From: Leptolyngbya ohadii IS1
GTDB lineage: Bacteria > Cyanobacteriota > Cyanobacteriia > Elainellales > Elainellaceae
Direction of reading: 5' to 3'
Assembly (NCBI RefSeq): GCF_002215035.1
Contig: NZ_NKFP01000004.1
Span: forward strand, 869,726-933,725
DNA length: 64,000 bases
This document shows, piece by piece, positions 57,884-64,000 of the stretch. Made by a program: the position numbers and the translations under genes. Numbering within the stretch: position 1 is the first letter of the stretch; the number at the start of each line of letters is the position of its first letter. The notes under the pieces are model-generated. The model was not told where the DNA came from. It made no database searches and saw only the letters and a list, made by a program, of their open reading frames with translations.

Positions 57884-58153
57884 ATGTTTATTGTTGATGT
57901 GGCTCTAAAGAATAATCCTGCTCCGGTTTCGGTGCAGCGTAAGTCGGAAGATGATGCCAAAGCTCTGTATCAGCAGATTGTTGGAGCAATTCAGTCTGGC
58001 AATCCGGCAACGGTTGAACTCTCCTGTGAACAGCAGGCGGGCAAGACGGTTTGCGTTCTGGTGAGCGAAATTGCGGCGGTGCAGATGGCAGAAAAATCAG
58101 GCAGTGCAACTTCGTCGGGCAGACCGCCTGGCTTTTTTGCGCTGGCTGAGTAA
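57884..58153 (+). CDS. UPF0367 family protein
   Basis: 89 residues starting MFIVDVALKNNPAPVSVQRK at ATG 57884. Ends with GSATSSGRPPGFFALAE. The beginning and end match my memory of the cyanobacterial UPF0367 family. No function is known. It is divergent from psbD (285 bp apart, sharing an intergenic region with short tandem repeats), so the two could share control. A long antisense-type frame covering psbD continues into it but is not protein. Confidence 0.88.
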   Translation: MFIVDVALKNNPAPVSVQRKSEDDAKALYQQIVGAIQSGNPATVELSCEQQAGKTVCVLVSEIAAVQMAEKSGSATSSGRPPGFFALAE

Positions 58154-58335
58154 AGAAGCGATCGCTTAACGAATCACGAATGGTTTGGAGGCGATGCGAA
58201 GTTGCCCCCCTGTTGATCGCCGGTACTAGGCGAATCGGGGGAGGTCAGTTCCCTCAAAGGGTAAATGGCTTTGCGTCGCTGTCCTATTTTTAAAACTCAA
58301 GTTTTTCCGACTCAAGCTAAGCATTAAGCCGAATC

Positions 58336-59010
58336 ATGGGTAAACCCTCAATCCTGGTTCAGGATGTTTCATTTCAATGGCTGAAAGAAGCCCCTGTTCT
58401 TCAATCCTGTTCGCTGGAAGTGCCGCAGGGGGAGTTCTGGATGCTGCTGGGCACAAATGGTAGCGGTAAATCGACGCTGCTGAAGCTGCTCACAGGGCTT
58501 TTGCAGCCCCAGACCGGGAAAGTTGAAGTGCAGCCTCCGGTGGGATTTGTGTTTCAGAATCCGGATCATCAGCTGGTGATGCCGACGGTGGGGGCGGACG
58601 TAGCGTTTGGTCTGGTGGAGGAGAAACTGCCTTTTGTCCAGATGCGGCAGCGCGTAGAAGAGGCTTTAAATGCGGTCAATCTTCTGCCGCTTCAGCGTCG
58701 TCCGATTTATGCCCTGAGCGGTGGACAGAAACAGCGAATTGCCATTGCAGGTGCGATCGCTCGTCACTGTGAGGTTTTGCTGCTCGACGAGCCAACTGCC
58801 CTACTTGATCCAGACAGCCAAATTGATTTGGTGAAACAGGTGCAGGGATTGGTGCGAAGCCGAGGGATTACAGCCCTCTGGGTCACTCATCGTTTAGAGG
58901 AACTGGACTATTGCGATGGTGCTTTCTTGCTCGAAGCGGGCAAAGTTGTGGACCAGGGAGATCCGGCACGCTTAAAGCAAAGGATGATGCAGACCAGCGT
59001 TTCAGATTAA
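58336..59010 (+). CDS. ECF-type energy-coupling ATPase
   Basis: 224 residues, one ABC nucleotide-binding domain: Walker A LLGTNGSGKSTLLKLL, Q-loop VGFVFQNPDHQLVMPTVGAD typical of ECF (CbiO/EcfA) ATPases, signature ALSGGQKQRIAIAGAIARHC, Walker B LLLDEPTALLDP and H-loop VTHRLEEL. It powers uptake of vitamins or metal ions together with EcfT and a substrate protein. The EcfT of this window is encoded 8 kb away. The C-terminal extension of EcfA proteins is short here. Confidence 0.9.
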   Translation: MGKPSILVQDVSFQWLKEAPVLQSCSLEVPQGEFWMLLGTNGSGKSTLLKLLTGLLQPQTGKVEVQPPVGFVFQNPDHQLVMPTVGADVAFGLVEEKLPFVQMRQRVEEALNAVNLLPLQRRPIYALSGGQKQRIAIAGAIARHCEVLLLDEPTALLDPDSQIDLVKQVQGLVRSRGITALWVTHRLEELDYCDGAFLLEAGKVVDQGDPARLKQRMMQTSVSD

Positions 59011-59281
59011 GTTTAAGGTAGTCGGTTTTAATTTAGCGGTGAGAGGCGATCGTTGCTGTAGAGGATTTGTAATCTACGGCTTTTTATCTTTTTATGCTTG
59101 GTTCGATATCTATTTGATGTCCAGTTTGATGTCTCAATTTATGTCTAAAGAGGGAGCTTGGCTGGAACTTCCTGAGCGCTGCTGAAAAAAGCCGTAATTT
59201 TGAGGTTTACACTTTGCAATCCTGGGCAGCAATGTATAAGAATATGAAATAACTCTTGCCTCTTATCTCCCGATGTGAATT

Positions 59282-59854
59282 ATGGCTGCCTCCCCTCCCC
59301 AAGCCCTGCTCCTGGTTGATGGCTACAACGTCATTGGTGCCTGGTCAGATTTGAAGCAGATCCGCGATCGTCACGGACTGGAGGAAGCGCGGCGGGAATT
59401 AATGAACAGCCTGATGGACTACAGCTCTTATCACAACTTCGATACCCACGTGGTGTTTGATGCCCAGTACCAGGACACGCCCGGCAGCCGCGAGGTGATT
59501 ACGAGCTATCTCTGCATCTGCTACACCGACTATCGGCAAACGGCAGACTCCTATATCGAGAAAACCTGTGCCCTGTTTCGGAACGATCAGCGGAAGTTCA
59601 GCCAAAGGCTAATTGTGGCAACCTCCGATCGCGCCCAGCAGTTGACGGTCGTAGGCTATGGAGCAGAGTGGATGTCGTCGCAGAAGCTCCAGGCGGAAGT
59701 TGAGCTGACTTTTTCTAGAGTCAGACGGCAGCATCGGACAAACCACAAGCAGCAGCATCGATCGAGTGGTCGGTTTCTTGCCAGTGGGTTAGATCCGGCC
59801 GCCCAGCAGCGGTTGACCGAGATGCGGTTTGGGAAACCCCGTAAGAAGGGGTAG
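59282..59854 (+). CDS. NYN-domain RNase (YacP/Rae1-like)
   Basis: 190 residues. The PIN-like NYN fold starts LLVDGYNVIGAW (first catalytic Asp) and continues with ELMNSLMDYSSYHNFDTHVV, VVFDAQYQDT (second Asp) and IVATSDRAQQLTV (third). This group cleaves mRNA or rRNA, associated with ribosomes in Bacillus. The C-terminal about 50 residues are basic (RTNHKQQHRSSGRFLASG) and likely bind RNA. A purine-rich spacer follows, then tRNA-Asn. Confidence 0.88.
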   Translation: MAASPPQALLLVDGYNVIGAWSDLKQIRDRHGLEEARRELMNSLMDYSSYHNFDTHVVFDAQYQDTPGSREVITSYLCICYTDYRQTADSYIEKTCALFRNDQRKFSQRLIVATSDRAQQLTVVGYGAEWMSSQKLQAEVELTFSRVRRQHRTNHKQQHRSSGRFLASGLDPAAQQRLTEMRFGKPRKKG

Positions 59855-59968
59855 TTTGGGCAGTTGCAGAAACGTTCTGGAGGGAACTCAGAAAAAAACA
59901 AAAAAAGTTTGAAAAGGGAGTTGCAATTTCTAGGTATTTTTGGTTATTATTAGTTTCGCAGTGAGCAT

Positions 59969-60040
59969 TCCTCAGTAGCTCAGTGGTAGAGCGGTCGGCT
60001 GTTAACCGATTGGTCGCTGGTTCGAATCCAGCCTGGGGAG
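59969..60040 (+). tRNA. tRNA-Asn (GTT anticodon)
   Basis: 72 nt. Acceptor stem TCCTCAG (59969-59975) with CTGGGGA (60033-60039) and discriminator G. D-arm GTGGTAGAG, anticodon GTT in CTGTTAACC, T-arm GGTTCGAATCC. CCA is not encoded. Confidence 0.97.
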
Positions 60041-60182
60041 TTAAAGATAAATTGATGTTTGATAGTGTTATCGTAAGATTTGATGGTAATGCGGCGAAGA
60101 TTAACTAACTAATTCTTGCAGTCTGCTGCTTCAATAGCTGAAGGTCTCCAGTCTGTGTAGGGATTGCTTGTGTTTCACGTTT

Positions 60183-60221
60183 TCGCCCCCTAAATCCCCC
60201 AATGCTGGGGGACTTTGAGTT
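60183..60221 (-). repeat. dispersed palindromic repeat
   Basis: Reverse orientation: CGCCCCCTAAATCCCCCAAT followed by GCTGGGGGACTTTGAG. Lies between tRNA-Asn and apt. Confidence 0.9.
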
Positions 60222-60270
60222 TCTCTAGTTTTTTGGAATAGAGAATGGATTGGGGAAGTTTTGGAAAGAC

Positions 60271-60783
60271 TTAATATTGAGCCAGTGTCACGATCGGGGC
60301 TTGCGGGAGAGTTTCGCGTCCCTTGAGGGCAGTTAGCTCGATGATGAAGGCATAGGCAGCCAGTTCGCAGCCCGTCTGCTGGATCAGTTGGGCAGTTGCA
60401 GCGGCAGTGCCTCCAGTTGCGATTAAGTCATCCACAATCAGGACTCTTGCGCCGTCGTGCAGGGCATCCTGGTGCATTTCCAGGCGATCGGTGCCGTATT
60501 CCAGGGCGTATTCGATCGAATGGGTAGCGGAGGGAAGTTTGCCGGGTTTACGGACGGGTACAAAACCAACTCCCATCTTGTATGCCAGGGGAGCACCAAA
60601 AATAAAGCCTCTGGATTCCATGCCGACGACATAATCCACAGCAAAATCGGCGCATTTGTCTGCCAGGGTGTCGATCGTATAGCGCAAGCCATCCGGATTT
60701 CGCAGCAGGGTGGTAATGTCCTTGAACAAAATACCGGGTTTGGGAAAGTCGGGGATTTCGCGAATCAGAGACTTCAGATCCAT
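60271..60783 (-). CDS. apt: adenine phosphoribosyltransferase
   Basis: 170 residues from [24 protein letters not shown]-binding motif [16 protein letters not shown] and base-site segment [20 protein letters not shown]. Converts adenine and PRPP to AMP, salvaging for example adenine made by MtnP (23.3 kb). A longer frame to 60834 starts MVGSQSSSQ but looks non-conserved. Neither start has a clear Shine-Dalgarno. Confidence 0.95.
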   Translation of the reverse strand: MDLKSLIREIPDFPKPGILFKDITTLLRNPDGLRYTIDTLADKCADFAVDYVVGMESRGFIFGAPLAYKMGVGFVPVRKPGKLPSATHSIEYALEYGTDRLEMHQDALHDGARVLIVDDLIATGGTAAATAQLIQQTGCELAAYAFIIELTALKGRETLPQAPIVTLAQY

Positions 60784-60892
60784 AGGAGTTTCGGGTTCTT
60801 CAAAAGCTTGGCTTGAACTTTGAGATCCTACCATTGCAGGTGGAGCGGACTGGAGCTACGGTCAACAATTCCCAGCAGGATTTTCGGGCAGG

Positions 60893-61942
60893 CTACTCCT
60901 TAATTCCGGAGAAATTCTCGAACCAGCCGCGCCGATAGAAGTAGTAAACGAGAGATCCCGCAATAAGCGCCATTGAGAGAAGACAGGCAGGGTAGCCCCA
61001 ATACCAATTCAGCTCCGGCATATTGAATGGGGACTTTTCTGTGTTGAAGTTCATGCCGTAGACTCCCACGATAAAGGTGAGGGGAATAAAGATCGTGGAA
61101 ATAATCGTCAGCAGCTTCATCACCTCGTTCATCCGGTTGCCCACGGAAGAGACATAGACATCCATTAAGCTAGAGGCAACCTCACGGTAGGTTTCTACCA
61201 TGTCCAGAATTTGCACGGCATGGTCGTAGCAATCCCGCAGGTAAACCCGCACTTCGTCGCCCACCAGATCGCTGCTGTCGCGGATCAGGACGTTAATTGC
61301 GTCTCGCTGGGGCCAGATAGCACGCCGCAGGGCAAGCAGTTCACGCTTAATCTGGTGAATCTTTTCTAAGCTTTGCCGCGTGGGTTTGGCAACAACTTCA
61401 TCCTCCAGGTCTTCTAGCGCCTCACCGTATGCCTCCAGTACCGGAAAGAAGCCATCCATGAGCGCATCCAGCAGGGCATAGGCAAGGTAGTCTGCGCCAT
61501 GTTTGCGAATCGTACCCTTGTTGCCGCGAATTCGCTCCCGCACGGGACCGAAGGAGTCGTAGTCGGGTTCTTCCTGCACTGTCAGCAGATAGTGTTTACC
61601 CAGAATAAAGCTGACCTGTTCGCTGACAAATCCCCGCTCGTCGTCCTTGAGGCAAACCATCCGGGCGATAATCAGCAGCTGATCCTCGTACTCCTCAACT
61701 TTGGGACGTTGGGGTACATTGACCACGTCTTCCAACACCAAAGGATGCAGATCAAAGACCTGCCCCAATCGCCGCAAAATATTCTCGTTGCCTAGCCCCT
61801 GTACATCCACCCAGGAAACGGATTCTGTATCCAGGTAAGGGGTACATTCCTCCGGTGCATCGATTTTGACGCGCGTAGCGTTCTCCTCGTTGTAGTCAAT
61901 TAGAAAGATGATGGGGGGCGAGGCATCTTCTTCGATCGTCAA
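60893..61942 (-). CDS. corA: CorA-type Mg2+/Co2+ transporter, N-terminus truncated
   Basis: 349 codons from a TTG at 61942. The cytoplasmic funnel domain and two C-terminal transmembrane helices are present; the channel motif YGMNF lies in FIVGVYGMNFNTEKSPF, and TFIVGVYG fits TM1. Upstream of TTG the frame continues with DDFYYDEPGSIPGTLTIEED, which looks like the normal cyanobacterial CorA N-terminus, but no ATG is found in it. I infer that the true start was deleted where it joins the HAD gene, so this ORF is probably shortened by roughly 20-40 residues. The TTG overlaps the HAD stop. Confidence 0.85.
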   Translation of the reverse strand: MTIEEDASPPIIFLIDYNEENATRVKIDAPEECTPYLDTESVSWVDVQGLGNENILRRLGQVFDLHPLVLEDVVNVPQRPKVEEYEDQLLIIARMVCLKDDERGFVSEQVSFILGKHYLLTVQEEPDYDSFGPVRERIRGNKGTIRKHGADYLAYALLDALMDGFFPVLEAYGEALEDLEDEVVAKPTRQSLEKIHQIKRELLALRRAIWPQRDAINVLIRDSSDLVGDEVRVYLRDCYDHAVQILDMVETYREVASSLMDVYVSSVGNRMNEVMKLLTIISTIFIPLTFIVGVYGMNFNTEKSPFNMPELNWYWGYPACLLSMALIAGSLVYYFYRRGWFENFSGIKE

Positions 61943-62499
61943 AGTGCCTGGAATGCTGCCCGGCTCGTCGTAGTAAAAATCATCCAGGTTTGGGCGACGG
62001 GCGGCAGTTCTGCGAGAGCGTGACCCATGAGGAGAGTTTTGTCCTGGACATCGTTGGTTTTAGCGTAGTCGTTGCTAAGGCAGTAGCGGCAGTGCGGTGG
62101 AAAGAAGCGTTCCAGATTGTACTGATGCAAAGCGGCATCGAGTTCCTGGACTCGGCGCATAGTCATCACAATCAGTTCAATGTTTGCCTGCTGAATCCGC
62201 TCCAGACTTTCGATCGCTCCTGGAACCAGGACATCGTGAACTAAATAGGGCAGGGTATGAACGGTTTGCTTCCGCAGTCGGGCAAATTCGAGTGCCTGGG
62301 TTTCATCTAAGCCCGATCGTCTGCCAATTTCGCGCTCGGGAATTTGCGATCGTTTGCACTGCCAAAATTCTGCTTTGGTTAACATATCAACCGACTGCTC
62401 TGCCCGCCGGACACTTTCCAGACAGAATTGATAGACCCGGTAGTACCGCTCAGAGACATCCATAATCGGACCATCGAAATCGGTGATGATTCGCAGCAT
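61939..62499 (-). CDS. HAD-type hydrolase, C-terminus truncated
   Basis: 186 residues with the HAD motif I DFDGPIMDV near residues 7-15, motif II MTMRRVQE and a Lys in KTLLMGHALAELPPVAQTWM. Members of this family usually continue WMIGDTEAD (motif IV) and about 40 more residues. Here it reads WMIFTTTSRAAFQAL and stops. Motif IV, which binds the catalytic Mg, is missing, so activity is doubtful. The sequence after WM belongs to the corA coding region in another frame. Possibly a deletion at GATGAT. Confidence 0.8.
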   Translation of the reverse strand: MLRIITDFDGPIMDVSERYYRVYQFCLESVRRAEQSVDMLTKAEFWQCKRSQIPEREIGRRSGLDETQALEFARLRKQTVHTLPYLVHDVLVPGAIESLERIQQANIELIVMTMRRVQELDAALHQYNLERFFPPHCRYCLSNDYAKTNDVQDKTLLMGHALAELPPVAQTWMIFTTTSRAAFQAL

Positions 62500-62679
62500 T
62501 GGGGAGAGGAGTCGCTTCAGTGAGGTTTGCGTTTGGTTTAGCTTTGATTAAAGACGATCGAACAGAAGGACAGCAACTGGACAGAGGTGTACCCTGCCCG
62601 AATCAGGGGGCAAATTATGGAGCAACTTATTTCTAGTTATGCAGTGTTTCCATAAATTCCCGGCTGCGTCTCTTAACCT

Positions 62680-62720
62680 TAAAGCCTCCTAAATCCCGAA
62701 CAGGTGGGGGACTTTGAAAC
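62680..62720 (-). repeat. degenerate dispersed palindromic repeat
   Basis: AAAGCCTCCTAAATCCCGAA followed by CAGGTGGGGGACTTTGAAAC, a diverged reverse copy of the same family. Located in the 421-bp spacer between the HAD gene and the TRIC gene, just before the MITE-like element. Confidence 0.6.
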
Positions 62721-62742
62721 CGATCATTCTGCCAACTAATAG

Positions 62743-62865
62743 GTACACAGCTACAGCAATCCTTTGCAGGATTTGAACGGGGTACAGGGGCTGTGACCCT
62801 GCCTGGGGGCGAAGCCCCCGCACCCCCTTGTTCACAAACAATTTGTGAACGCTGTAGGTACACAG
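62743..62865. mobile_element. MITE-like element with 8-bp target duplication
   Basis: A 107-bp unit (62751-62857) begins CTACAGC and ends GCTGTAG (perfect 7-bp terminal inverted repeats). It is flanked on both sides by the direct repeat GTACACAG (62743-62750 and 62858-62865). The interior has strong hairpins GGGGGCGAAGCCCCC and TTCACAAACAATTTGTGAA. It has no coding capacity, so it would move only with a transposase supplied elsewhere. Confidence 0.7.
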
Positions 62866-62920
62866 TAACTAATTGGGAAACCAATTCTGAGGGGAATTCA
62901 GCAGCCCTTATATTCTGGTA

Positions 62921-63598
62921 ATGGTTCGTCTACGTTTTTCTCAAAAGTTCTCAAAGCGCGTGATTCTCTATCTTTTAGATCTTGTGGGTGTAGCGGTGTT
63001 TGCGATTAGCGGGGCACTGGCAGCCGGACGGAAACGGCTCGATTTACTGGGGGTGATGGTGATTGCGATCGTGACGGCGATCGGGGGGGGGACGCTGCGC
63101 GATGTGCTGCTCGATCGGCATCCGGTGTTCTGGATTCAGAATCCGATTTATCTGACGGTGATTCTGGTATCTGCGGCGCTGACGCTGATCTATGTGCGGC
63201 GAAGGAAATCCCTCCGACAGTCGCGACTGGTGAAAGCGTTGCTGATTGCCGATGCCTTTGGGCTGGCTCTGTTTGCAATTAGCGGTGCCCAAATTGCCGA
63301 GCAGGAAAATCTGCCGGGGATGATTGTGGTGCTAATGGGAACGATTACGGGCGTGGCGGGCGGCGTGGTGCGGGATGTACTCCTGGCAGAGATTCCCCTG
63401 ATTTTGCGGCGCAGCAATATCTACGCGACGGCGGCGATCGTCGGCATTAGCTTCTATCTGGTGTTGAAGTTTATGGGCACTCCAGCGGATTTTGCCACGT
63501 TGGGCGGTATGGCAGCGATCGCGGGGTTACGGCTGGCGGCGATCGTTTGGGATCTGCGGCTGCCTGTGTTTGAGCTATTGGATGAGGATGAGTCCTAA
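62921..63598 (+). CDS. TRIC-type (UPF0126) cation channel family membrane protein
   Basis: 225 residues, seven hydrophobic helices in two homologous halves: [20 protein letters not shown] with [18 protein letters not shown] in the first half, [15 protein letters not shown] with [19 protein letters not shown] in the second. Bacterial TRIC homologues are trimeric K+ channels; older names are YadS/YicG. ATG 62921. The region upstream carries the repeats described, so the promoter lies close to the MITE-like element. Confidence 0.88.
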   Translation: MVRLRFSQKFSKRVILYLLDLVGVAVFAISGALAAGRKRLDLLGVMVIAIVTAIGGGTLRDVLLDRHPVFWIQNPIYLTVILVSAALTLIYVRRRKSLRQSRLVKALLIADAFGLALFAISGAQIAEQENLPGMIVVLMGTITGVAGGVVRDVLLAEIPLILRRSNIYATAAIVGISFYLVLKFMGTPADFATLGGMAAIAGLRLAAIVWDLRLPVFELLDEDES

Positions 63599-63692
63599 AT
63601 TTTTTGAGTCTTTGAATTGAGGGGATTGGAGGCTTAGAGCTTGAAAGGGCAGGCAAGATGCCCACCCCACAAGAGGTAGAGTTCAGCTTCCA

Positions 63693-64000
63693 CTAGGCAA
63701 CGCTGATCGAGCGGGCGGATTCGCTGGCGGCGAGGACTTCCTGACGTGCCCAGCGATCGGCTTCCAGGATGTCGTCCAGGGTCGGTGTAGAGCGATGGTT
63801 TGCCTGATGGCGATCGCATACCGTCTCGATTAAGCGGGGGATGTCGAGGAAGCGGATTTTTTCGTCCAGGAAGAGGGCGACTGCCTGTTCGTTTGCCGCA
63901 TTCAAGACTGCTGGCATGGTTCCACCCGATCGTCCGGCGGCGTAGGCGAGCTGCATACAGGGATACTTGTCGTGGTCGGGGGCACGGAAGGTGAGACTGC
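63693..64000 (-). CDS. dxr: 1-deoxy-D-xylulose-5-phosphate reductoisomerase, C-terminal part
   Basis: About 100 residues of the C-terminus, cut by the right edge; the frame continues upstream as [40 protein letters not shown] and [13 protein letters not shown] are typical of the DXR helical domain. DXR makes 2-C-methylerythritol-4-phosphate in the MEP isoprenoid pathway used for chlorophyll and carotenoids. The ATG at 63956 is internal, not the start. Confidence 0.92.
   Translation of the reverse strand, partial: SLTFRAPDHDKYPCMQLAYAAGRSGGTMPAVLNAANEQAVALFLDEKIRFLDIPRLIETVCDRHQANHRSTPTLDDILEADRWARQEVLAASESARSISVA

Noticed and set aside
56585-58153. 522-codon plus frame antisense to psbD
   Set aside because: Most of it is the antisense shadow of a highly expressed gene; only the last 89 codons from ATG 57884 are real (UPF0367).

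Overview
The window comes from a cyanobacterium. It carries a photosystem II D2 gene (psbD), ycf46- and ycf35-type genes, pipX-pipY, sepF, a cyanobacterial SLH-porin and a UPF0367 gene. HIP1-type GCGATCGC/CGATCG motifs are very frequent, and there are several copies of the dispersed palindromic and short tandem repeats typical of filamentous or colony-forming cyanobacteria. No heterocyst or nitrogenase gene is visible, and the species cannot be named from this sequence.

Layout. 0-1.2 kb: edge of an FAD oxidoreductase gene, a broken glutathione S-transferase gene and a small P-loop kinase. 1.2-12.7 kb: a divergent XRE-cupin regulator and a co-directional run purU-mgdA-mgdB-mgdC/D(fused)-gmaS-mgsA-mgsB-mgsC. 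Together these give a complete N-methylglutamate pathway, which turns methylamine into glutamate-bound nitrogen and a tetrahydrofolate-bound C1 unit; PurU then releases formate and free THF. 12.7-18 kb: repeat-filled spacer, deoC, recO, an MFS transporter and a lipid-type glycosyltransferase. 18.9-21.5 kb: a ribbon-helix-helix protein, ycf46 and ycf35. 21.6-26 kb (minus): DUF1400-like protein, secreted Ig-like protein, mtnP and a histidine kinase. 26-32.4 kb (minus): a BMP-type nucleoside/purine ABC importer in an operon with a Rieske oxygenase. 33-37 kb: dps, bestrophin, carA and an exported protein. 37.9-44.3 kb: alpha-amylase, GT39-type membrane glycosyltransferase, class V aminotransferase and a damaged oligopeptide-type permease. 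44.4-50 kb: GlsB-like protein, proC, sepF, pipY, pipX and an ECF transporter T subunit. 50-54 kb: der, a DnaJ-domain protein, cysK and an Rrf2 regulator. 54-60 kb: porin, a stand-alone psbD, UPF0367, an ECF-type ATPase, a NYN-domain RNase and tRNA-Asn. 60-64 kb: apt, a corA/HAD gene pair joined by an apparent deletion, a MITE-like element, a TRIC-type channel and the 3' part of dxr.

The most notable biology is the methylamine-utilisation operon in a phototroph. Its dehydrogenase has the alpha and gamma subunits fused through an in-frame copy of a dispersed repeat, and a second copy 627 bp (209 codons) downstream makes the gamma domain a potentially excisable in-frame cassette. The most notable structural anomalies are a perfect spacerless 538-bp palindrome inside one ABC permease gene, a fold-back duplication at the 5' end of a second permease gene, and a deletion-type fusion of HAD and corA. 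The first two look more like amplification or assembly chimeras than stable DNA, but only reads can decide. All gene calls rest on visible motifs and remembered family features; no database search was possible.
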